33,430 nucleotides of DNA from Caryophanales bacterium (GCA_902362975.1 CABIYO010000030.1:1-33430), one strand, 5' to 3'; shown: positions 10,960-18,941, counted from the stretch's first letter. Notes: generated from the sequence alone by a model not told the origin. Numbers and translations are program-made.

Positions 10960-11233
10960 AGAACGTAGCACCTTGAGTCACGGAAGGACAGCCCATAGAT
11001 GAAAATCTTTTGCCCGTTCAAGATTTACATCCTTACATGGGGGAGATTCACCAATCATCACTCAATCTTGGCTTGGACCGTGCAATTATACGGAACGCCT
11101 GTCTTCGCTTGATTTTTTTGGGGGACAATCGAAGGGAAGACTGACGTGTATTCGTGTAAAGCTAGCAGCAGCTTCGCCAAAACGTCTTGATATCGGGAAT
11201 ATCGCGTCCTATTTTGTGTTCAAGTAAGATGTT
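10932..11233 (-). ncRNA. Unassigned structured RNA, about 300 nt
   Basis: Between yusE and the met promoter there is no convincing reading frame, yet the minus strand has a promoter (11240-11269), an intrinsic terminator (10932-10959) and nested hairpins. Clearest are 10992-11041 (CCCAT/ATGGG closing an 11-bp stem with one mismatch, ten-base loop) and 11101-11141 (GTCTTC/GAAGAC, then CTT/AAG and GATT/AATC, 12-base loop reading GTCCCCCAAAAA on the minus strand). Others are 11070-11099 (CCGT/ACGG inside GGC/GCC), 11143-11186 (GACGT/ACGTC around AAGCT/AGCTT) and 11189-11203 (GATAT/ATATC, loop TCCCG). It lacks the signatures of tmRNA, RNase P, SRP RNA and the common riboswitches. A 6S-like RNA or a divergent known family is not excluded. 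Confidence 0.55.
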
Positions 11234-11239
11234 GTAATG

Positions 11240-11269
11240 AATATACCATTCGTGAACTTTCTATGTCAA
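11240..11269 (-). promoter_or_regulatory. Promoter of the unassigned RNA
   Basis: TTGACA (11264-11269), an 18-base spacer and TATATT (11240-11245) on the minus strand. It lies downstream of the yusE-like stop codon and points into DNA without a protein gene. The start point would be near 11233. Confidence 0.65.
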
Positions 11270-11310
11270 CTGATTATTTAAAATTTTCAGATTATTCCAA
11301 TGTTCCTCTC

Positions 11311-11568
11311 TCACTTCACGAAAGAGAGGACATGTTGCACATTTTGAAATGCGTACAATCGATCACGAACCTCGCCATTTTCAAGCTTCAACAAGGCGGG
11401 TACGCTCATCACTCGGTAGGCTTCTAGCTCTTTTGGGATATAGTTCGCATCTCGCTTTTCGATTTTAATTTCAGGGTCGACCACTTCGACGACCATCAAC
11501 ATTTTTTCCGCCACAGCGCATGTACCACACATCGGGGCGTATATATATAAGAATCCGTCTGTAATCAT
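11311..11568 (-). CDS. Small thioredoxin-like protein (YusE-like)
   Basis: This is an 85-residue thioredoxin-fold protein with a CGTC redox motif (C14 and C17 in YIYAPMCGTCAVAEKML) and the cis-proline region MSVPALLKLENG. It is probably a cytosolic thiol oxidoreductase of unknown partner. The frame opens earlier, but those codons overlap the promoter. The ATG at 11568 has AGAGGTGG six bases upstream and places CGTC at the usual distance from the N-terminus. Its position between met and gcvH matches YusE of B. subtilis as I recall it. Confidence 0.8.
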   Translation of the reverse strand: MITDGFLYIYAPMCGTCAVAEKMLMVVEVVDPEIKIEKRDANYIPKELEAYRVMSVPALLKLENGEVRDRLYAFQNVQHVLSFVK

Positions 11569-11587
11569 TCTTCCCACCTCTCTTGTC

Positions 11588-11616
11588 ATTATAAAGGGTA
11601 ATGGATTCCCATTCAA
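11588..11616 (-). promoter_or_regulatory. Promoter of the YusE-like gene
   Basis: TTGAAT (11611-11616), 17 bases and TATAAT (11588-11593) on the minus strand, with the ATG at 11568. The good match supports the shorter protein start. Confidence 0.7.
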
Positions 11617-11659
11617 AAATCGTGCTTTGATGAGATTTCAGAATTTTTCAATGATTCTC

Positions 11660-11688
11660 TTGACTCTTTCTGGTGAGAGGAATAATAT
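11660..11688 (+). promoter_or_regulatory. Promoter of the broken EIIC gene
   Basis: TTGACT (11660-11665), 17 bases and TAATAT (11683-11688) on the plus strand. A ribosome binding site (AAGAAGGA at 11726-11733) and start codons follow at the expected distance, so the control region outlived the gene. Confidence 0.6.
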
Positions 11689-11741
11689 GGGTTCTAACTT
11701 TATCGCTTTTGTACATAACAGCAAAGAAGAAGGACAGATGA

Positions 11742-12451
11742 ATGAATGATGACGGAACAAACAAACAACAGGTACGACCAAACAGTTTATGATGAACGTC
11801 TTAAACGGTCTCAGCATGGCGATTCTGATCGCCCTCATCCCGAGCGCACTACTCGGTGAATTAACGAAAGCCATACTTCCGTATTTTCCGTCTCTTCAAT
11901 TCATATTGGATGCGACGACGATTGCGATGCGGCTTCTACCAGCCATTATCGGGCTAGCGGTCGCCATGCAGTTCGGACGATCGATTCTCGAAGCCGGGAC
12001 GATTGCGATTGCGACGGCCATCAGCCTGTCCGGTGTCGCGGCGGGTGCGGCGAACCTCGGTGTCGTTGCAGCCGGATTCGGTCTCGCGATCGCCGGATGG
12101 CAGGCGAACGCGACTGGCACATCGATTGCCCATTTCCTCGGTTCTCCGAAGATTCAGATGGCGAACTTTGTCCGACGCCCCATCATGATGCTTCCCATTT
12201 TGGCAAATGCAGCGATTCTCGGTGCGCTCGCTGGAATTCTAAAAATTGAAGGAACACCAATCAGCGCCGGGTTCGGGGTATCAGGTCTCATCGGTCCGGT
12301 GAATGCACTTCATTTCATGCCAGGTGGATAACGTCCTGCTCGTCATCGTCTTGTTCGGCCTGATTCCAGTCGCACTCGGAATCTTCTTCTATCGCGTGTT
12401 TGAACGGGCGACTCTCGTCAAATCCGATCATTACCGCCTCGATTTCGAGTA
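11742..12451 (+). pseudogene. PTS EIIC-like membrane protein, broken
   Basis: The main open frame (11789-12331) is very hydrophobic and resembles the EIIC-type family PF13303 (KQFMMNVLNGLSMAILIALI; the glycine/alanine-rich SLSGVAAGAANLGVVAAGFG; then FVRRPIMMLPILANAAILG and SAGFGVSGLIGPVNA). Three defects show. The ribosome binding site serves ATGs at 11742 or 11746, which are out of frame with the body. The frame is lost again near 12330, after which a second frame continues the family's C-terminus (NVLLVIVLFGLIPVALGIFF to the stop at 12451). The whole is about 235 residues against roughly 340 in the family, so about 100 central residues seem deleted. Family assignment is from memory. Confidence 0.7.
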
Positions 12452-12456
12452 AACAA

Positions 12457-12490
12457 AAAAGCCGGCTTCTCCATTTGGAGAGACCGGTTT
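12457..12490 (-). terminator. Terminator downstream of gcvH
   Basis: An imperfect stem (CCGG 12462-12465 with 12484-12487; CTCC 12469-12472 with GGAG 12477-12480, loop ATTT) is flanked by A residues on the left and T residues on the right. It can serve gcvH on the minus strand and the broken plus-strand gene. Confidence 0.7.
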
Positions 12491-12493
12491 TGA

Positions 12494-12877
12494 TTATCCT
12501 TGAATCATCGCTTCGTATTCTTCTGCAGACATGAGCTTGTCGAGGTCTGACTCTTCCGTCAACACGACTTCGATCATCCATGCGTTTTCAAACGGTGACT
12601 CGTTGACGAGTTCTGGAGAATCCGCGAGGTCCTCGTTCACTGCTGTGATGCGTCCTGATACTGGCGCATACAACTCAGAGACTGTCTTCACTGATTCGAC
12701 TGAACCGAATGGCTCGTCGAGCAAAATCGTACCATCGACTTCTGGGAGTTCGACAAACACGATATCCCCTAGTTCGCTTTGTGCGAAATCCGTGATGCCG
12801 ATGCGGGCTTTCGTTCCGTTCACTTCTACCCACTCATGTTCTTTTGAATAACGTAAATTTGCTGGTACTTTGCTCAT
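12494..12877 (-). CDS. gcvH: Glycine cleavage system H protein
   Basis: GcvH (127 residues) is the lipoyl carrier of the glycine cleavage system. In Bacillota it is also the platform from which lipoyl groups are relayed to the 2-oxoacid dehydrogenases. The lipoylated lysine is K64 in [18 protein letters not shown], and the N-terminus KEHEWVEV is standard. The ATG at 12877 follows GAGGGGGAAGTTAGG. No gcvT or gcvP is near, as in B. subtilis, where the gene also stands beside yusI and fadE. A TATAAT on the minus strand at 12916-12921 with a weak -35 could be its own promoter. Confidence 0.96.
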   Translation of the reverse strand: MSKVPANLRYSKEHEWVEVNGTKARIGITDFAQSELGDIVFVELPEVDGTILLDEPFGSVESVKTVSELYAPVSGRITAVNEDLADSPELVNESPFENAWMIEVVLTEESDLDKLMSAEEYEAMIQG

Positions 12878-12925
12878 CCTAACTTCCCCCTCAAATAAAT
12901 TAGACTCACATCTGTATTATAGCAC

Positions 12926-13279
12926 TTAGCCCCAAACGTCCGTAAAGGACTTTTCTGAAAATCCGACGGTCGTTTTTTCACCATCTGTAACGATTGGTCG
13001 CTTCAAAAGCATACCATTGCTCGCCAATAGCTCGAGTTGTTCGTCTTCTGATAGGTTTGGCAGCTTGTCCTTGATGCCTTCGTTCCGATAGACTTGCCCG
13101 CTCGTGTTAAAGAACTTTTTGAGTGGTAGACCTGATTGTTTCCACAGTTCGGCGAGTTCCTCTTTCGTCGGCGTCGATTCGACGATATGGATATATGTAT
13201 ACTCGATGCCTTGTTCCTTCAACCATTTTTCTGCCTTTTTACATGTACTGCATGGTGGATAGCCATATAGTGTCACCAT
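12926..13279 (-). CDS. ArsC/Spx-family thioredoxin-fold protein (YusI-like)
   Basis: This 117-residue protein is of the arsenate reductase/Spx superfamily, with the N-terminal CxxC motif C10-S-T-C13 (YGYPPCSTCKKAEKWLKEQG) and the family stretch FNTSGQVYRNEGIKDKLPNL. The later RPI motif (LLKRPIVTDG) is present. Spx itself has CxxC and an RPI-like site, but this protein fits the YusI subfamily better, whose function is unknown. A true arsenate reductase is less likely without ars genes nearby. The ATG at 13279 follows AGGTGATGAACAG. It is in line with gcvH and fadE, separated from fadE by a terminator. Confidence 0.88.
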   Translation of the reverse strand: MVTLYGYPPCSTCKKAEKWLKEQGIEYTYIHIVESTPTKEELAELWKQSGLPLKKFFNTSGQVYRNEGIKDKLPNLSEDEQLELLASNGMLLKRPIVTDGEKTTVGFSEKSFTDVWG

Positions 13280-13378
13280 CTGTTCATCACCTCTATTCTC
13301 AATGTAGCATATTCCTAGAAATCAATTCACGTCTCAAGCAACCGTTCAATCTCTCACTTATTGTACGTGGCAGAGCTC

Positions 13379-13417
13379 AAAAAAAGAAAGGATCGACCGC
13401 GTCCGGTCCATCCTTTC
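13379..13417 (-). terminator. Terminator of the fadN-fadA-fadE operon
   Basis: A 14-bp stem with one mismatch (13386-13399 with 13404-13417, loop of four) is followed on the minus strand by a T tract (from 13385 downward). It lies about 12 bases after the fadE stop codon. Confidence 0.85.
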
Positions 13418-13428
13418 TGTCCATTTGA

Positions 13429-15213
13429 TTAGACGATAAACTTGTTCGCTTTGATGAGGCTCGCTGCGACTTCACGCTTCGTCCCGATCACGTTGATCGG
13501 TTGATAGCGGCTGAACTTCTTCATTGCCGAGAGAAGCATACGTTGCTCGTCGCCAGACGCCGCTGCGTATAACACTTCTTTCGCCATGAGTTCGACTTGC
13601 TTGAACGCTTGCTCCGCAAAGATTTCAGTGTAGCGGACTTTGAGCGTGTTCTTCTCTTCGCCTGAACGGGCAATCGCTTTGTCTGTACGAGCGATGGCTG
13701 CTTCAAGCGCATAGATGGCACTGATCATGTCTGCAATCTTCGCCAAGATTTCTTGTTCGTTTTGAAGGTCTTGTTGATACTTCTGGACAGCTGTACCTGC
13801 GACCATCAAGTTGATTTTCTTCATGTTCGAAAGGAGCATCTTCTCGCGAGCGAGTGGTGAGCCGTCTAATTCTTGTGGCATGTAGCTCATGAGCTCTTTT
13901 TGAAGTTTTTGCGCTTCTGCGAGGAGCGGCAATTCACCTTTCATCGCTTTCTTGAGAAGCGTACCTGGGACGATCAAACGGTTGATCTCGTTCGTTCCTT
14001 CGAAGATACGGTTGATCCGTGAGTCACGGTAGAGGTTCTCGACTTCATACTCTGCCATGAATCCGTATCCACCATGAATTTGAACGGCTTCATCGACGAC
14101 ATAGTCGAGTGTCTCAGAAGCGAAAACTTTGTTGAGTGAGCATTCGATTGCGTATTCTGCAATCGCTTGTGCGACTTTCGATCCGTCCCGCATGTTCTCA
14201 TCACCGAGTGCGTCCAAGCTGTCCTGGAACAAACCACCTGTACGATAGACTGAACTTTCCATCGCATAGATGTTCGCTGCCATCGTCGCCAATTTCTCTT
14301 GGATGAGTGGGAATTGGCTGATCGGTGTTTTGAACTGTTTGCGCTCGTTCGCGTATTGAACCGAGAGGTCGAATGCACGTTTTGAAGAACCGACTGCTCC
14401 GACTGCGAGTTTGTAACGACCGACGTTCAAGATATTGAAAGCGATGACGTGACCTTTTCCGATTTCACCGAGAAGGTTGTCGACTGGTACTTCGACATCT
14501 TCAAGGATGAGCGTACGTGTCGACGAGCCCTTGATTCCCATCTTCTGCTCTTCTGCGCCCGTTGAGACTCCTTTGAAGTCACGCTCGACGATGAAGGCAC
14601 TGAACTTGTCGCCATCGATTTTCGCATAGACGACGAACACGTTCGCGAAGCCTGCGTTTGTGATCCATTGTTTCTCACCGTTCAAGACGTAGTGCGTACC
14701 CGCCTCATTCAAGACAGCTGTCGTTTTCGCACCGAGGGCGTCAGACCCTGAGCCTGGCTCAGTGAGCGCGTAAGCCGCGATCCATTCGCCTGTCGCGAGT
14801 TTTGGCAAGTACTTGTGCTTTTGCTCTTCTGATCCGAAGAAGACGATTGGGAGCGTCCCGATCCCCACGTGTGCACCGTAGCTGAGTGCGAACGAACGTG
14901 CTTTCGCGAAGCGCTCCGTGATGATTGAAGATGAGATTTTATCGAGTTGGTAACCGCCGTACTCTTCAGGAACGTCTGCTCCGAGAAGACCGAGCTCGCC
15001 CGCTTCTTTCAACAATTCGACAGAGAGGTCGAACTCGTGTTTCTCGATGCGCTCGAGGACTGGCATGACCCGGTCATCGACGAACCCTGCCGTCGTGTCC
15101 CCAATCATCTTATGCTCATCTGAGAAATCCTCTGGCGTGAAGAGGCGCTCTGCGTCGAGTGCGTCAATGACAAAACTACCGCCTTTAATCAATTCATGTT
15201 CTGTACGTTCCAT
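13429..15213 (-). CDS. fadE: Acyl-CoA dehydrogenase FadE
   Basis: FadE (594 residues) is the FAD enzyme that makes trans-2-enoyl-CoA, the first step of beta-oxidation, passing electrons to ETF. The N-terminal helical domain, the FAD-binding middle (YALTEPGSGSDALGAKTTA; EKQWITNAGFANVFVVYAKI) and the C-terminal domain with the catalytic Glu region RINRIFEGTNEINRL are all present. A further C-terminal helical extension of about 170 residues gives the long form known from B. subtilis. The frame opens 29 codons earlier across fadA's end, but the ATG at 15213 follows AAGGGGGAATCGG and gives MERTEHELIKGGSF. It is the last gene of the operon. Confidence 0.95.
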   Translation of the reverse strand: MERTEHELIKGGSFVIDALDAERLFTPEDFSDEHKMIGDTTAGFVDDRVMPVLERIEKHEFDLSVELLKEAGELGLLGADVPEEYGGYQLDKISSSIITERFAKARSFALSYGAHVGIGTLPIVFFGSEEQKHKYLPKLATGEWIAAYALTEPGSGSDALGAKTTAVLNEAGTHYVLNGEKQWITNAGFANVFVVYAKIDGDKFSAFIVERDFKGVSTGAEEQKMGIKGSSTRTLILEDVEVPVDNLLGEIGKGHVIAFNILNVGRYKLAVGAVGSSKRAFDLSVQYANERKQFKTPISQFPLIQEKLATMAANIYAMESSVYRTGGLFQDSLDALGDENMRDGSKVAQAIAEYAIECSLNKVFASETLDYVVDEAVQIHGGYGFMAEYEVENLYRDSRINRIFEGTNEINRLIVPGTLLKKAMKGELPLLAEAQKLQKELMSYMPQELDGSPLAREKMLLSNMKKINLMVAGTAVQKYQQDLQNEQEILAKIADMISAIYALEAAIARTDKAIARSGEEKNTLKVRYTEIFAEQAFKQVELMAKEVLYAAASGDEQRMLLSAMKKFSRYQPINVIGTKREVAASLIKANKFIV

Positions 15214-15226
15214 ATCCGATTCCCCC

Positions 15227-16399
15227 TTAAAGTAATTCGAAGACACCAGCCGCGCCCATTCCGCCGCCGATACACATCGTGACAACCCCATACTTCTCAT
15301 TGCGTCGTTTCATTTCGTGCAAGATTGAGACTGACAGTTTGGCTCCCGTACATCCCAGTGGGTGACCGAGGGCGATAGCGCCGCCGTTCACGTTCACTTT
15401 CGATGGATCGATGCCGAGTTCACGGATGACACCGAGTGACTGACTCGCGAACGCTTCGTTCAACTCGAACAATCCGACTTCTTCTAATTTCACGCCAGCC
15501 ATCTCGAGTGCTTTCGGAATGGCGACGACTGGACCGATTCCCATCACTTCCGGACGGACACCGCCGACAGCGAACGAGAGGAACTTGGCCATCGGTTGTA
15601 ACCCTTGACGTTCTGCTTCTTCACGGTCCATGACGAGGACAGCTGCTGCTCCGTCTGATACTTGTGAAGCGTTACCTGCTGTGACTGACCCTTTGATTTT
15701 GAAAGCCGGGCGGAGTTTCCCGAGTGCTTCGATCGTCGAATCGGCACGGACACCTTCGTCATGCTTCACGACTTTCTCCACTTCCGCGACTTTCCCATCT
15801 TCACCGAGTACGTGCTCGATGACCGTCACAGGAACGATTTCTTCTTGGAACTTGCCACCCGCGATCGCTGCCGCCGCCTTTTGGTGACTGTTGATGGCGA
15901 ACGCATCTTGGTCTTCGCGCGAGATGTTATATTCGGCTGCGACACGTTCTGCCGTATGCCCCATGCTCATGTAGTACTCTGGTGCAGTCTCCATGATGTG
16001 TGGGTTTGGACGGATGACGTGACCACCCATCGGTATTTGGCTCATCGATTCCATACCGCCGGCGATGATGGCCGTCGCTTGACCGATCATGATTTTGGCC
16101 GCCGCGTCTGCAATGGATTGGAGGCCTGACGAGCAGTAGCGGTTGATGGTGATCGCTGGAACCTCGTGCGACAGTCCCCCCCGGACCGCCGCATAGCGAG
16201 CGATGTTCATCCCTTGCTCCGCTTCTGGCATCGCACAACCCATGATGACGTCATCAATCGGTCCTTTATATCCTGAACGCTCAAGCGTTGCCTTGATGGC
16301 ATATCCCGCGAGTTCGTCCGAACGTACGTTACGGAACGAACCGCGTTTTGCTTTTCCGACCGGCGTCCGTGCGCCGGCTACGATGACTGCTTCCCTCAT
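15227..16399 (-). CDS. fadA: Acetyl-CoA acyltransferase (3-ketoacyl-CoA thiolase) FadA
   Basis: FadA (390 residues) performs the last beta-oxidation step, splitting 3-ketoacyl-CoA with CoA. It has the nucleophilic cysteine C89 (INRYCSSGLQS), the histidine H346 in GGAIALGHPLGCTGA and the second cysteine C376 in MCIGGGMGAAG, the complete thiolase catalytic set. The ATG at 16399 follows AAAGGGGGACAAAG. It lies 18 bases after fadN and 13 bases before fadE in the same operon, so it probably acts as the partner of the FadN hydratase/dehydrogenase. Length is normal. Confidence 0.96.
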   Translation of the reverse strand: MREAVIVAGARTPVGKAKRGSFRNVRSDELAGYAIKATLERSGYKGPIDDVIMGCAMPEAEQGMNIARYAAVRGGLSHEVPAITINRYCSSGLQSIADAAAKIMIGQATAIIAGGMESMSQIPMGGHVIRPNPHIMETAPEYYMSMGHTAERVAAEYNISREDQDAFAINSHQKAAAAIAGGKFQEEIVPVTVIEHVLGEDGKVAEVEKVVKHDEGVRADSTIEALGKLRPAFKIKGSVTAGNASQVSDGAAAVLVMDREEAERQGLQPMAKFLSFAVGGVRPEVMGIGPVVAIPKALEMAGVKLEEVGLFELNEAFASQSLGVIRELGIDPSKVNVNGGAIALGHPLGCTGAKLSVSILHEMKRRNEKYGVVTMCIGGGMGAAGVFELL

Positions 16400-16417
16400 C
16401 TGCTTTGTCCCCCTTTA

Positions 16418-18829
16418 TCAGTTGCGTAGTGGTTTGCCTTTCACGAGCATATGTTGCATCCGTTGTTGTGACTTTGGCTCCCCGATGAGGCTCAAGAAGG
16501 CTTCACGCTCGATGTCGAGGAAGTACTGCTCGTCGACGAGCGTACCGTATGCCAAATCGCCACCACTGATGACGTGTGCGAGCTTCTTCGCAATCTTCAA
16601 ATCGTGCTCTGAAATATAACCACCGTAGAACATTTCGTACGCCGCGAGTTCGAGCGTCGCTTTCCCTGTTTGACCGACGACCGGTAACTTCTCACGAACC
16701 GGTGCCGTGTACCCGTCAGCCAGTTCAAGGACCGTCTGTTTCGCATCGAACGTCAAGTGGTCACGGTTCATCGAGATGCCGTCGACCGCACGGTGGTAAC
16801 CGAGTGTCTTCGCATCAAATGCCGATTTCGATACTTTCGCCATCGCGATGTTCTCGAACGTCTGTTGCGCAGCCTTCTCGATGTTTTGCATCGGTTTTGG
16901 TGTCTGCTCAAGGAGACGACGGTACGTGTTGACGTTTCCGCCCCCACCAGGGATGAGGCCGACACCGACTTCGACGAGACCCATGTATGTTTCAAGCGCG
17001 GCTTGCATACGGGCTGCTGGTAAGCTGATTTCTGTACCACCACCGAGCGTCATACCGTACGGTGCAGCAACGACCGGTCGACTTGAATAACGAATCTTTT
17101 GAACGACTTGTTGGAACTTGTTGATGATCCAATCGAGTTCGAACCAGTTCTCGTCTTCGGCCTCCATGAGCATCATCGCAAGGTTGGCACCGACACAGAA
17201 GTTCTTGCCATCGTTGGCGAGGACCATTCCTTTGAAGTCTTGCTCGACGCGGTCGATTGACTGTTCGATCATCTGCATGATGTCGACACCAATCGCGTTG
17301 TTTGGTGATGTGAATTCGAGTGCGACGACGTCATCGCCGATATCGACGAGGCGTGCCCCACCGTTCTCTAGGATGATGCCATTTGATTTTGCGAGCCGTT
17401 CGAGTTTCAATTCTTTCGGGTTGACGGTCTTCTCGACATACGTCTTCGACGCTTTATCGTAATACTGATCTCCCTTGTAGAATGACGTATTGCCTGCAGC
17501 AAGCATCTCATCGATCCACGCCGGGACGTCATAGCCTTCCGCTTTCATACGTTCGACTGATTTCTCCACACCGAGGGCATCCCACATCTCGAACGGTCCG
17601 AATTTCCAACCAAAGCCCCACTTCATCGCATCGTCAATCGCAACAATCGTATCGGCAATCTCACCAGTGAGACGTGCCGAGTAAGCGAGCGTCTTCGCCG
17701 TGATTGGCCAGAGCAATTGGCCGACGCGACCTTTGTTCAAGATGGCACCTTTCAATTTTGCTTTCGAGCCAGGAAGTGACTTGATTTGATCGATTTCAGG
17801 ACCTGTAATCGCTTTCAATTGTTCGTATTCGAACGTTTGAAGGTTCAACTCCTTGATGACCTTGCCTTCTTTCTTATAGAAGCCTTGACCAGCCTTTTGT
17901 CCGGTCCAGCCTTTTTCAACGAGTTGCTTCATTTCTTTCGGAACGTCGAACGTGTCCTTCTCTTCCCCTGATTCGAGTGTCTCGTAGACGTTACCCGCCA
18001 CGTGGACGAACGTGTCGATTCCGACGACGTCGAGTGTGCGGAATGTCGCCGACTTCGGACGACCGATGAGTGGACCTGTGATCGAGTCCATCTCTCCAAT
18101 TGAAGCGTTTTGTTTGAGCATCTCTTCAAACGTGACGAGAAGACCATACGTGCCGATGCGGTTAGCGATGAAGTTTGGCGTGTCTTTTGCTTCGACGACA
18201 CCTTTCCCGAGACGGTCTTCCGCGAAGCGTGACATGAAGTCGATGACCGGACGGGCTGTTTTCTCCGTCGGGATAAGTTCGAGCAACTTCAAGTAACGTG
18301 GTGGGTTGAAGAAGTGTGTGCCGAGGAAGCGTGATTTCAATCCTTCCGGAAGGGCACTCGCCATCGCTTCGATGGAGATCCCTGACGTGTTCGAGCTGAG
18401 AATCGCATCTTCACGGATATAAGGTGCAATCTTCTCGAAGAGTTGTTGCTTCACATCGAGACGTTCGACGACGACTTCAATGACCCAATCCGCTTCTTTC
18501 AAACGCTCTACGTCATCTTCTAAGTTCCCGACTTCGATGAAGTTGAGATGTTCGGCTGTCGCGAGTGGTGCTGGATTTTGTTTCAATAGCTTTTGACGGT
18601 TTTCTGAGGCGATGCGATTGCGTACTTCCGGCGACTCGAGCGTCAACCCTTTCGCTTCCTCTTTGGCTGTCAATTCACGTGGTACGATGTCGAGCATGAG
18701 CGAACGAATCCCCGCGTTCGCCAAGTGAGCCGCAATCCCCGCCCCCATTACTCCTGAACCGATGACGACCGCAAAACGAATTGAGTTCGTCAAACGGAGG
18801 TCGGTTGATTGTTCGATGTGACTCGTCAT
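16418..18829 (-). CDS. fadN: 3-hydroxyacyl-CoA dehydrogenase/enoyl-CoA hydratase FadN
   Basis: FadN (803 residues) is the bifunctional beta-oxidation enzyme. The N-terminal Rossmann domain starts at about residue 18 with AVVIGSGVMGAGIAAHLANA, followed by the dehydrogenase C-terminal domains (LGTHFFNPPRYLKLLELIPT; NFIANRIGTYGLL). From about residue 490 comes a crotonase-fold domain with the oxyanion-hole stretches DGKNFCVGANLAMM and GMTLGGGTEISL. This dehydrogenase-first order is the Bacillus FadN arrangement, the reverse of enterobacterial FadB. The ATG at 18829 follows AGGGGGGAACACT. It heads the operon under the FadR-type operators at 18851-18941. Confidence 0.95.
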   Translation of the reverse strand: MTSHIEQSTDLRLTNSIRFAVVIGSGVMGAGIAAHLANAGIRSLMLDIVPRELTAKEEAKGLTLESPEVRNRIASENRQKLLKQNPAPLATAEHLNFIEVGNLEDDVERLKEADWVIEVVVERLDVKQQLFEKIAPYIREDAILSSNTSGISIEAMASALPEGLKSRFLGTHFFNPPRYLKLLELIPTEKTARPVIDFMSRFAEDRLGKGVVEAKDTPNFIANRIGTYGLLVTFEEMLKQNASIGEMDSITGPLIGRPKSATFRTLDVVGIDTFVHVAGNVYETLESGEEKDTFDVPKEMKQLVEKGWTGQKAGQGFYKKEGKVIKELNLQTFEYEQLKAITGPEIDQIKSLPGSKAKLKGAILNKGRVGQLLWPITAKTLAYSARLTGEIADTIVAIDDAMKWGFGWKFGPFEMWDALGVEKSVERMKAEGYDVPAWIDEMLAAGNTSFYKGDQYYDKASKTYVEKTVNPKELKLERLAKSNGIILENGGARLVDIGDDVVALEFTSPNNAIGVDIMQMIEQSIDRVEQDFKGMVLANDGKNFCVGANLAMMLMEAEDENWFELDWIINKFQQVVQKIRYSSRPVVAAPYGMTLGGGTEISLPAARMQAALETYMGLVEVGVGLIPGGGGNVNTYRRLLEQTPKPMQNIEKAAQQTFENIAMAKVSKSAFDAKTLGYHRAVDGISMNRDHLTFDAKQTVLELADGYTAPVREKLPVVGQTGKATLELAAYEMFYGGYISEHDLKIAKKLAHVISGGDLAYGTLVDEQYFLDIEREAFLSLIGEPKSQQRMQHMLVKGKPLRN

Positions 18830-18850
18830 AGTGTTCCCCCCTAAAATGAG

Positions 18851-18868
18851 AATGAATAGTGATTCATT
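18851..18868. promoter_or_regulatory. Second FadR-like dyad in the fadN leader
   Basis: AATGAAT-AGTG-ATTCATT is a perfect 7-bp inverted repeat with a four-base spacer, 22 bases from the fadN start codon. Its half-sites resemble the FadR site between -35 and -10. It could hold a second dimer acting as a roadblock. Confidence 0.5.
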
Positions 18869-18912
18869 TCACGCGTAAAAAAAATCGCAATCACCATCGT
18901 GTTTACTCTTCT

Positions 18913-18941
18913 ATCATAAATGAATGAACATTCATTCGCAA
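18913..18941 (-). promoter_or_regulatory. fadN promoter with FadR operator in the spacer
   Basis: On the minus strand TTGCGA (18936-18941), 17 bases and TATGAT (18913-18918). The spacer contains the palindrome GAATGA-ACAT-TCATTC (18922-18937), close to the B. subtilis FadR box TGAATGAMTANTCATTCA. A bound TetR-type FadR would block RNA polymerase; long-chain acyl-CoA releases it in the characterised system. The fadR gene is not in the window. Confidence 0.8.

Noticed and set aside
10932..11233. tmRNA, RNase P RNA, SRP RNA or a common riboswitch
   Set aside because: No CCA-ending acceptor or tag frame, no GAGGAAAGTCC or ACAGAA core, no GGAAGGAAGCAG tip, and no S-box, FMN, TPP, cobalamin, lysine, M-box or glmS core words were found in either strand.
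15214..15300. Earlier ATG for FadE
   Set aside because: It lies inside fadA and adds residues that no acyl-CoA dehydrogenase carries; the ATG at 15213 has AAGGGGGA upstream.
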